Positions 13,288-36,600 of a stretch of DNA of 64,000 bases are shown here, one piece after another. Both the position numbers and the translations under genes were made by a program. The notes beneath the pieces were generated by a model. The model was given only the letters and a program-made list of their open reading frames with translations, was not told where the DNA came from and searched no databases. The DNA comes from Pelodera strongyloides (Eukaryota; Nematoda; Chromadorea; Rhabditida; Rhabditidae), in contig JAANDG010000552.1 in assembly GCA_036852015.1 (NCBI GenBank), forward strand, positions 34,276 through 98,275, in the 5' to 3' direction. How positions within the stretch are numbered: position 1 is the stretch's first letter; every line of letters starts with the position of its first letter.

Positions 13288-13578
13288 CAGCAGATATTCC
13301 TGACTCTGCATAGGCTCTAGGTTAATGAGCTTTTCCATCTTGATAGTGCTAGCAGGTATGCATATGTCGGAATTTTTTTAAACATTTTCTTAGACAACTA
13401 TCAAACTCGATGAAGGGTATTAATATTAATATGATAAACATAATTTCAAAAGCAGATATTCCTGACCCTGCATAGGCTCTAAGTCAATGAGCTTTTCCAT
13501 CTTGATAGTGCTAGCAGGTATATATGTATTGGAAGTTTCTTGAACATCTATCAAACTCGATGAAGGGTATCAAGATAA
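13288..13578. repeat. Two-copy tandem duplication, about 150 bp unit
   Basis: The block from GCAGATATTCCTGAC through CATAGGCTCTA and CTTGATAGTGCTAGCAGGTA to CAAACTCGATGAAGGGTAT occurs twice (13289-13425 and 13452-13572) with a handful of substitutions and small deletions. No coding frame spans it. Confidence 0.9.
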
Positions 13579-13602
13579 TTTCAAAGCGTTGCCTTACCAA
13601 AT

Positions 13603-16102
13603 ATGAAGTCGTCAAAAGTGAACTTTGATGATAAAAATAAACGCTTATCTCTCGCTGTGCACCTCGCGGAGCCTTTGTCAGACTCGCGCCAAGTTATCGC
13701 GACTTTACTGATTGTCCTTTCGCGAGAACGTGAAGATCGGGCGAAGTTCGCATTTATCTACATCGATTTTGGTTTTATTTCGACTATTCTTACAAGTGGA
13801 GTCACGTTCATAGGGAAAGCTTTATCCTTGCGAATATTATAAATTTGCCTTGCTTTTTGCTCCACTACACCTCCACTCTACTATTTCAATGACTAAAATG
13901 ACGTCTTTCCTAGCCACGTTCGTTACCATTAATATGCATAGATAATTGCATCAATGTGTAGGAGAATTGAGCTTCTCTGACTAAAGATGAATAATTAATC
14001 GGTGAACTATGAATGAGAAAAGATACAAGTAGTCTATGCTTTTATGGGAATAAAAGATAGGGACAGCAGTAGGCAAATCACAACTCTTCAACCGAGAGTA
14101 TGTCTTTTCCTCCACGATACTACTAGCTAATTTTTGAAGTTTGGAATTTTCACAACATCTTTTGGTTTAGTTGGTTTAGTATGTTCTGAATACTATACCT
14201 ATCCACATGCTGTCAAAAATAAAGAAGATACACTTACAATTAGCGGCGAACGCAAAAGTACACGACATCTTTCCAAATCCAAACCTAAGACAAAGAACAA
14301 GTTGTGATCGAGAAAAAATGGTAATAATGCCATGAAAGAACAAAGAGAATGATGATTCCTGGTGCCTGAGAATAACTGAACACAAATAACCGAGCCTTTG
14401 CAGGAAAATGAAATATTAATCCCTAATATCATAAAGTAACCACTGCATGAGCATGACCGAGACGCGGATTGCTATAAGCTATAATACCCTAATTAAAAAC
14501 AGCTGATTTTAGAAGATATGAGAAAATTATTGTTAGAGCGGAAACGGTGTACTTCGTCACAAAAAATATAGAACTGAGCTAAATTTCCATTGGGAAGCTT
14601 TAACACTGCAACCCTATCATTATTGTTCCTTTCGTCACTGTCTTCAGCTCGTAAACTAACTGAGGCAAAGTGCTTTATGTGTTTCTTTTAACACAAGTGC
14701 TAAAAACTTAATCTAACTTAAAAAGCAATTACCGTTTGTCCACTGACGTTCTCCATATTTTCAATTACCATTTTAGTTGTATTACCTTGGGTCACAAACC
14801 TATGCCCTAGGGCTAGGTACGAAGTTATGAAGCCCTAGCCTAGGCCTAGGACAACGGTCTGCTACTAAAGCCTAAGGAATACGGCCAACTAGGGCCAAAG
14901 ACTAAGGCCTAGGTCCCAATTTCCCAATCGGTGGTAGGATATTCACATAGAGCATCCACTTTCCAAACTTCCTTTCCAAAGGATTAATGCTGAAAAAGAA
15001 AAGGAAATAAATTGCACAAATGTTTGTTTTTCCACGAAACTTTTGACAGATGAAAACTTGCAAAATTGTGTAATTTACGACCCACCTGGGGCCTGGATTT
15101 CCAGACGTAAAACTCAAAAACACACGCGAAAAAGTTGGACTCGGGTCACAAGTTTGGCATTCAATGATTTATATAATGCTATAAATTTAAAAAATAGTGT
15201 TCAAAGGCAGAGGAAGCTCACACTTTCCAGGACCTAATAAAACCTTAAATAAGGCAATCAACAAAAATTTATCCCTTTTTGGTGGTAATACATTTCGTCT
15301 TTTGGCTTCATAAAATATTTATTACGATGAAGAATACTGTATACAGTAATATAAATATGGACCTACAATAATCAAGAACCAAATTTGTGAGACAGTACAA
15401 TAATGTCCCAAGAAATACAATATAATACATAATACACTTCCATATAAAACATAAGTTTCGCACTATAGTGAACGCTTGGAAGGTACAACACGATGTGCAT
15501 ATAGCTATTTTGGCAACTGGCTCACGTTTAGTGTGCCACGATGTCCTCGCGCACTATCGAAGTACGCGCCGCGTAGGCAACTTTGTGAAAGAACAGAGGT
15601 TTGCGGTGTCTACGAGCAGACGAAGAATTCAGTTTTAACTATTCTTCTGCGCATCCCGTCAACAAATATTCTCCTTTTCTCTGTCGAAAGGAAAACACGA
15701 TTGGCCACGTAAATACCCAAATTGAAGTCATAAAGGGAATTAATGAACACAATGGAAGTGCGCTTTTGCAGTTTTGCAAAGCCTTCCTTTTTCGGATGCA
15801 AAGGAAATAAACTTTGCAAAGCACATGATGAAACATTGATAAAAAAACCACATGATGACACCTCCATCGACCGTCATCAAGTGCCAATTTACGTTCAGTT
15901 GTTATTGATCAAAATACTAAATTCTTCCGTTATTCCGTGGGCACAAACAAATGAAACCACCAAATGACCTGCGCACCTATGGCCTATGTATGGCGGGTTA
16001 GTGGCGAACTTTTAGAATTATTGTGGCGCCAACGGGAAGCGCGCATCTTCACTGGCCCTTTGACTTTGGACTGTAAGAAGTTTTTTTAAGAATACCAATT
16101 CC
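13603..16102. other. No gene recognised
   Basis: Contains several overlapping small ORFs on both strands with no signal peptide, domain or splice-phase support. A short imperfect palindrome rich in CCTAG lies at 14800-14920. Confidence 0.4.
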
Positions 16103-16273
16103 TTAAAGCGAAATACTAGCCTCTTTGGAAAATTTGCATATGATAAGCAAATCCTATGTATCCTATGCTAATTTTGTACGATTACCGTGGACGATCGTAC
16201 AAAATTAGCATAGGATACATAGGATTTGCTTATCATATGCAAATTTTCCAAAGAGGCTAGCATTTCGCTTTAA
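16103..16273. mobile_element. Family B near-perfect palindromic MITE
   Basis: TTAA-bounded 171-bp palindrome: TTAAAGCGAAAT, CTAGCC, TTTGGAAAATTTGCATATGA, then the inverted copy around a short GTGGACGATCG centre. Arms of about 80 bp differ at only a few positions. Near-identical copies are at 29251, 40974 and 62620. Confidence 0.95.
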
Positions 16274-16524
16274 GGTTCTTGATCCAATGATTTCTTATTA
16301 TGATGACAAGTCAAATCCACATGCGTATTCACGTCATCCGTTATCCTGATTTTTTCCATGTTTTCGACGCAAAAGTCGCAGTTTGAATAAAGAATCAGTA
16401 TAATAGAATGGACATCAATTAGGACGACTCGCCACACAGAACTCTTTCCAAATCCAAACAGAAGAAAAAGAAACAAACTTCCGCCTTTCCCTGAAGATCA
16501 AAATCATCTAAAACATGGGGAAGG

Positions 16525-16689
16525 TTAAAGCGAAATACTAGCCGTTTTTGAAACGCATCGTGGACAACGGAATTATTACGTATTTACGCTAATTTGCTCG
16601 AATGTTTATTCTAATTCATGTTCATTTGCATAGGCTGCGTTAGAACGCTAGTCTACTCGATGCGTTTCAAAAACCGGCATTTCGCTTAA
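16525..16689. mobile_element. Family A palindromic MITE, inverted orientation
   Basis: TTAA-bounded. The internal AATCGAGC/ATGCAAAT blocks are in reverse-complement order relative to the other copies, so the element is inserted the other way round. Confidence 0.9.
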
Positions 16690-16811
16690 AAAAACGGCTT
16701 TGGCCTCGAATTAGAATGCCAAGCCTCTAGATAGGTAGGCTCTGAGTTCTGTGAGCGGAAAAGGATGAGAGGTTTGGTGTGCAGCTCTCATCACTTTCCA
16801 CAGAAATGTGG

Positions 16812-16938
16812 AACTATTAAGAGGCCATATTCACCACTCCAATTCCCTCGGGGAAATAGTCCCTGAGGACAGAAAATAGCATTCTAATGTGAGACGCAGA
16901 GAAAAAGGCGGGGAATTGAGTGGTGAATACGGCCTCAG
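16812..16938. mobile_element. Family E inverted-repeat element
   Basis: GAGGCCATATTCACCACTC on the left and GAGTGGTGAATACGGCCTC on the right, around a variable centre. Confidence 0.8.
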
Positions 16939-16939
16939 T

Positions 16940-18141
16940 AAAGATATTCAGTGCTTCTTTGCGGGGATGTGGAAAAAACCCTGAGCGAGCCGCGCTCGCT
17001 TGGCAAACCTGGCACGCAACTGGCGAAGTGTGCCAAAAATTACGAGGTGGAGACAACATTCACTATTTTGAGTGACAAGATCAAAACATCAGTGTTTACG
17101 AACTGTGTAACAAATAAGGAACACAAATATAGAATTTTCAAATTTTCAAATCCGGTAATCAAATTCGCTCGTGGCGGAGGTGTCTCTATGAAAATAACTC
17201 TTGAGTTACGTCAATGTTATTTCGTCGACTAAAAAAAACAATTGACGTTATATGCGGTTCAAAATAACCCCGAATGAAGCCGGTTTCTTTTAATCGCCAA
17301 AACTTCTGACAAATCTCGAGCCGGTGTCTACTCTCCTACTGTTAGAACGATATACAGACAACAAAGCGACGTTTCAAATTTTATTTCTGTAAACCTATGA
17401 CAATAAATAACACATTTAACAACTAAGGAAAAACAACTAAGGAAGGCAGTGAGCTAACTTTACCAGAATAAAACAGATAAAAGGCTTCACAGAAGTGATA
17501 ACAATTCAGCATTATTACGGAAACAACAAACGTTACAGAACATATATACAGTGAAAAGTAAAAGTTCCTCAAGAAGATTATGAACATTTAAGAATATACA
17601 TGCGACTAACCTAACCTAAAACACTAACACTACGCATCCTAGGATCCTAAACTCACATTCATAAGAAACTAAATTGAATTATCGATTTGTAACCTCCTAA
17701 TGTGTGTGGATTATATTCACACCAAAACATATAGTACCCACGAGAACCTATATTATGGAAACTCAGTTCACTGGAGTTATACAGCTGTCCGCTGGCAACT
17801 GGGGATATATATAGACATTATTAAGCATATCCCACAACAATAAATACAACAACTACTTACACGTCATACGTCATACACGACAACTTTTCGCTTATATTTG
17901 AAAAGTCATTGACCAAATAAACAACTAACCTATAAACATATAAAGCGTCGTAGTAGACTTCCGTTAAAGGAGTCTGACACGTGGCTCGAGAAACGTATAC
18001 TTCATTTCCATCTGCTACATGCAAATTTATGTTCCCATCTGGCCATTTTAGGCACATAATGGAGCACAATTTGCACATATTGCACAAGAATGTAGTTGAT
18101 CAGTATCTTTAAAAACCAGGAGCCATACCACTTTAAACCCC
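16940..18141. other. No gene recognised; 3' flank of mtIF2
   Basis: Sequence downstream of the mtIF2 stop codon (minus strand). Its proximal part must include the 3' UTR. I see no clear AATAAA close to the stop. Confidence 0.5.
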
Positions 18142-30137
<11,996 letters not shown>

Positions 30138-30636
30138 GTCTAAAATACTACATTAGCAAACTATGCAGAAAAATCGTTGAAACACTTAGAATTTCACAAA
30201 AATTACGAGGATGCGAAAAATACGATATCTACCGGTTATAATGTCACCATATCATCCATCCATAAGACAAAAGGAATACTAACTGAAATAAGAACAAAAG
30301 CTGTGTATAAGAATTACAAAAATATTAGAATTTCACAAAAATTACGAGGATGCGAAAAATACGCACATTTGCTTAAACTGTTTCTATACCTGCACTCTCA
30401 TTAGTCTTTATGCTATCTCGTTACGCGCTTTGAGACACAATATTAGGGAATAGTGCCGCAAAATCGCGCTTTGGCCATACATCTTTAGTTTTTTTTTTAC
30501 GATCGCGGACGTCCAGCAATTTGTGTCTGTTGTTTTGTGTTTGTTTTGCTTTTACTTGCTTTTTCGCATAATGTGACGATCAGAGTTTCATTTGTTCTTC
30601 CAACTTGTTTACATGGGCATCAAGTTTTCTTTTCAG
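30138..30636. promoter_or_regulatory. Divergent promoter region between mtIF2 and INTS2
   Basis: About 500 bp separates the two divergent starts, so both genes probably use it as a shared promoter. It contains a 36-bp direct repeat (30186-30221 and 30327-30362, TTCACAAAAATTACGAGGAT core) 141 bp apart. TTTTAG (30140, minus) and TTTTCAG (30636, plus) sit 2 and 4 bases from the respective ATGs, as spliced-leader acceptors would. Confidence 0.65.
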
Positions 30637-30640
30637 AACA

Positions 30641-33600
30641 ATGTCTTCTTCTCACTTGGATCCGCTGGTTCCAGTACTTCAAAGTATTCAGCGAGGTCAA
30701 CTTGTCGAGAAACTCAACACTTTCTCTGATGCTCAACTGCAGCCGTTTTTGCCATTTTTGGTCTCCACTACGTTTGGAGCAAGGAGCGATCCATCGCAAA
30801 CACCGGTTCGTTGTTTACTGTTTTCGCCGACTAGTTGCTACGCTCACATCCGCATTACCGAATTTTGACCTAATATTGTTAATATCATTACCGAATAATG
30901 GTAATATCGCTCCAAGTATTTGGATTTGTTAGCTAATTCATACTGTATGCATTTTGAAGTGATATATTTGCAGCCCGAATTACTCTCTCGATTGGTTTCC
31001 TTTCAACGCCAAAACGAAATTTTATCACTGATATCCGTTAACTTCGACAAGTTGAAGAAATACTTCACAGTTCCTGCAGGTATGTGTAGTGTGTAGCTTG
31101 TCCTATCGTATTGTTAGGCTAATTAAGGGACAAAAGGACACACGAAGCTGAAGCTGTATCCAAGATAGTTGCATTATCATGTATGATTTAATGAATTGAA
31201 TCCGCTATAAGCATTAAGCGTTCACACGAGTCGAGTCTGCCTGTTTATGCTTTATTAAATGGCTAGACCTACGAGGTTCTCCTCATAAAGTATGTTTATA
31301 TCTTTGTCAGTGCTCATTTTGATCAGTCGCTTTACTTACTCAAACTCATTCTCAACTTTGCGCCCTGATGTGTAAGCCGCCTAGCCCTTTTCGGCACTTG
31401 CTCTGATTGTTTCCAGTTCGCAGTTCCAGGTTCGCAAATTCCTATTCCATCGCAGTTCGTTCCACTTACTGTCAACGGCTTCAGCACTGCTACCGCTGTG
31501 GAAAAGTACATTGTCATAGTGGGCGCACTTCTCAACTCGGGTTAGTTGCAAATTATCGTATATAGCTGTTCCGTGTGGTAAGTGCATCCTAATCTTAAAA
31601 TATTGAATTCTTTCATCGTCTCTTATGGTGTTGCGCCCTTTCTAAGAGTCTAATAAACATTTAAAAGTGCACGTGCAAAATTCTTTTGATTTAAACCGGG
31701 TTTTTGTCCGTTCAACTAGATATGACTTTTTATGATTTTTTTGCGGATGCTGAATGCTGGTCTGGTGAGTTCCATAATGTGCCTTTGCATCACATTTATC
31801 GTCTCAATACACGTGACATACCCTTTTAGGGAATCGAAACTAATAACGGTATCAATATTAACTAACAGAATATGAAATATGATAATGGGAATTTTAGAGA
31901 GTGAGGACATTCTTCTGCACTCTTTTGTAAGTGACGATCTCTTGGATGCCGCCGCCGAAGTCATCGCCCTTTCTATTATACATATTCCCGACTGTGTTTC
32001 TCTGAAAGTTCTTATGGAAAAGCTGCTAGCCGTCGTTGGAGGACCCCATATTGTTAGCGCTGTAAGCGGTTTACGTTTATGCTATTGTGCGCAAGTATTT
32101 TATGTGGTATGTGGTTGTGCAATGTTAAGAGGTTACAGTGAATTTGTGGGATATGAGATATGATTCGAAAGTGCGCTCAGATTTCTGTTAAACGGGTCCC
32201 GGCTTTGGCAGTTTGGCTTCGGTGTTAAAAGATGATGATAGTAGAGAGTGTATGTTGATGATTTCGATTATAGATTGTTTGCAACACTCCATCATTGTTG
32301 CAACCAATACTGCACCAAATTCTCCCTGTATCTTTTGCGGAAGAAACTTCACGGGGAAAGAACAGGGCTCAAATGGTCATGAATGTAAGTTACAGTTTTT
32401 TTACCATGTAGATTTACTATATGGGAGTATGTGAGGTCAATTGATGTGGTTCTTTTTTGCTCAGTTGAGGTATTAACATTAACCTAGTTCTAGTTAGACA
32501 CTCACAGTTAGGCTTTAGACCGGTTTAGATTTGTTGCCGAAACGTAACGTAACATATGTTTCAAAGTTTCAAGAATGGGAGCAAATGGGTGCCTGCCTAT
32601 GTCTAGTGCTTTACTTAGTCTTTAAATCAAACTATATCAAGCTCACAGTAACACTTTACAAATCTTCAGCTCGTCACCCTTTGTCCGTCTATAACGGGCT
32701 TCGTCGTGTCGTCATTGTCAAGAAGTAGAAGAGATGCTCTACTAGCCGTGAAAGTAAGATCTTTTATTTATTCGGTTTCTAATTAATTTTAATATATTTC
32801 ATGCTGTTTTGTTTTGTTAATTTGTGTATTCTCAAGTAACTTATAACAAATTTTCTATTCAGATTTGTGCTCAAAAGGCGTCGGACGAGTTTTTTGTACG
32901 TTATCTTGCAACGCAGTTCAGTGAGAAGAAAAGTATCATAACGGCGGCGCTGCGCAAGTCAGTTTGTGTTTTTCTTGTGCATATGTGGTTACGATATACG
33001 AATCATGCTTTTTGATAATATTTTGGATGTTTTATTCGCATACAAGAGTCGTTTTTCTTCAGATATAGCGCACGAAGTGTCCTTGCAATATTGTCGGAAC
33101 GTATAATGCAGATGGTAGCAAAGTTGGCAAAAAGGTGGGATTGCATTTTCATTTTAGGCGTATTTTCAATTCTCGCCGTTTAGTTCGGTTCGTGGCAGAC
33201 TGCCGTTTGGAGTTCTCATTTTTGCATTTATTATGCTTTAGCTTCACTACTTCACTTCGAATAATGATAGGATTATGAGTTCAGTTGAACTATTGACTAT
33301 TTCCCGTAATTAGTTTTTTCTAACTTATACGGAGGGACCAAAAACCAAACACAGCTACGAGCGTTTTTTCCCACGATAAAACTGGTACCTCAATCCAGGT
33401 ATCCAAGCAAGCCTATTTCCTTTTCTATGTATATTTTGTTTAGCTCGAAGGTGGAACCAAACCCAGAATTGCTTTCTTGTATCGCGAGTATACAATTGCA
33501 ATGTAATTACAAGCTGAACGCTGCCGATGTCCGACATTTTATCGATTACTTGACTAAAAAGGTGATCTCGCTTGCTATTATTATTTCATGCACAATGTTT

Positions 33601-36600
33601 CAACGGTGTAGTCTCCATCGCGCGCCTAGCCCTTTTTGGTTTTGGTTAGTTACGGTTACGGTTACGCACCAGAGTTGTATGATCATGATCATTTGATCAT
33701 GTGGCCGTGCCGTGTTACTTTACTACTGTGCCGGTGACTAGTTATTTTGGAACCGGCCGGTGACTAGTTATTTTGGAAAAAATGGGATTTTTACCTTTGT
33801 CCCTTTTTAGCACGTTATTTGTTCGACTAATTGATATAATGTTAGATTTTTTTGCAGGTTGGAGATGATTCGCATTCCGTTTTGGCATTGTGCTCCATGA
33901 TTGTGCTACCATGTCTAGTACCGTAGGTTTTATTTTTTATTTTAAAGCGAAATACCGGCCGGTTTTTGAAACGCATCGAGTAGATCAGCATTCTTATGCA
34001 GCTGATGCAAATTAACATAAATTAGAAAAATAATCGAGCAATGCGACCGACCGACAGGTAGTTCGCTTTTAAAAACCGTCGGGTACCGTTTTAACTTGTC
34101 AGGTCAGACTGAGAAATTAGATACTGTAATACATAAAATGATGGAATTATGAATGATAGATGCAGGTGTGTGGCTTGTGGCTTTGAAAGGATGTTGATGC
34201 AAGATGCAGATGCTTGTTTTCAGCACTGCCCCAGGCTCTAGTATCGACTCGAAAATTGTGGACTTTGTTCAGTGGCTAAAAGAACGAGCGACTTCGAAGA
34301 GTCAAACACAAGGAGGTGCGTTTTTTTTATCTCAGGACAGAAAGCTTCAACTTTTGGCAGTTTGGGGAATAAACTCGAGACTTAAATCACAAAAAAACTA
34401 TTCATCAGCGTTCGGTTGTAAGTTCGGCGTTCGAAAGGAAAGTAAGCGTTCTTTATGTGTCAAAAACATGTTTTCATCAAAATTGATCTTTTTGATTTTC
34501 TTCAGCGGCCGAGAGGACCATTCTACTCACTGCGATGTGCCTATGGGCAAAGAAAATGGATGATTTGCATGAATTTCTTTCGGAAGTGTTGCATACGAAA
34601 GTGAGTTCCTATTTTTTTTCTTTTCATTTTGTCGCTATTTTTGTATTCTTCAGCGGCCGAGAGGACCATTCTAATTCTACTCGCTGCGATGTATTGTTGA
34701 TGTAGTTTTGTGTGGTACCGGTAATCATTCGGTATTTTTTTGTCTCTACTTACACTTTACGCTTCACAATTGCTTGGGTGGATAATTGTTGTTACGATAC
34801 CTGTCCTCCTCCTTCCCTGTGTTGTTGAAGATTTATTGAATGCTGCCTTGATACCACTTTTACACGACCGATGCCCTTTATATAACTTTAGGATTCACTT
34901 TTCCCAATTAACTGTGACTACGGTATTGCCTATATTTAATAAGTATACTGCCTTTAAAATTGAATCCGATTTTGTATTTAGGTATTACTGCACCAACGTC
35001 AAATTGATGCTCTACACAACATGTTTAAGAGCGTGTTTTCTGAAAAAGAACTGGCTACATTGTGTGCAATGCAACCGGTCACCAACAGTATGTTATTTTT
35101 TGTTTTAAAAGTTTCATGTCTCTTTCACTAATTTTTTCATTCTCGTCGAGTGGGGTTGTTGAATAGTGTTTATTTTCAAATTATTTAGCTCTTTCTTGAC
35201 CAACAAAGAAAAAAAAAATATAATATATGTATATTATATAAACTTAAGTGTAGTATGCTCGTGTCATAGCATAAACTCGGTGACGAACTGACAGACGAAA
35301 CCACCACACCATCCGAATTCCGAATCAGCATAATTTTGGATGGTGTATTCAACTCGTAGCCATATACCACCCGATTAGAATATTGAAATCAGAAACGTGT
35401 CATCATAGATAGATACAATTTTGAGAAACACTGTAAAAATTTGGATGGTGGTCTTCCTTCAGCTTTTCCCGATGAGTTTTATACCCTGATTTTTGTAGCT
35501 AATATTAGCCCGTATTATCGGGTCGACGGAAACGTTCGGGAAATCCTTTGTATGCAAATTTCTCGACTATCTAGACTAGCTGGAGGAAAAATTTGCATAC
35601 GAATGAGCTCCCGAACGGAACATTCCCGTCGACCCGAGAATACGGGCTATTGTTTACAGATCTTCATCGCGGTTGCGGAGTCTCGGGTTTGCTGCCCGTT
35701 CAATGGATTCTGGAATTGATCACACAAGGAGTGTTCGAAAAGCACGGCGTGAAGATTGCTGTTGGTTATTTTTTTTACATATTTTCATTATTGATTTGAT
35801 TGATTATACATGTCTTAGTCTTTTTTCAGTTTTATGTGTTCCTTCGTATATTGTAAAGGTAAAGATGGAACATATTTATTCATTGTCTCTAGTCTCTTTC
35901 CTAGTTTTCTTGATATATGTGTTGTGTTTGTGTGTTTTAATCGTATTGTATTGCACGTAGCGGGTAGCGGTAATATTGTGTATTGTGCTATTAGCTATTG
36001 TCAATCATTTAATTTCTCTTCTGGCTTGTTTTTATTTGTCTTCCTTACTGATGATGCTGATGATGTGTAATCTGGCTTCATATTGTGAAAATTATACACT
36101 TTATTGTGGGAAAATAGCATAAGTAGTTCAAAATAATTTATCAATAAATAGAGCGTTTGGCAAAAGCAGTAGTAAATTGGAAGTGTCGTCATGGTTGTCG
36201 TGGATGATTTTTCCTGATCGTATTCGAACTGACAGTGAGGTATTCACTTTATCTAGTTGGCGACGATTGCGCGAAGATTGTAGAAGCGACGAGCAGGACC
36301 ACGACGTTGGCGATATCCGCTGGCCTGGACTGCGGGCTTGACGGCTGCGTAGGGAGCCTCTTCGGGCTCGTAGCTATCGTCGTGTGGCTGGGTGGCTGGA
36401 GCAGAAGGAGCGGGCGCGTAGTCTGCAGGAGCTGGTGCAGGAGCCGGTGCGGGAGCGTAATCATCAGCTGGGGCGGGAGCTGGGGCGTAGTCATCAACTG
36501 GTGCGGGAGCAGGGGCATAGTCATCAGCTGGGGCGGGTGCAGGAGCAGGGGCGGGTGCCGGGGCTGGAGCGTAGTCATCAGCTGGAGCAGGGGCGGGCGC

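Noticed and set aside
13603..13842. 79-residue ORF as a gene
   Set aside because: No signal peptide, domain or neighbouring exons; codon pattern not convincing.
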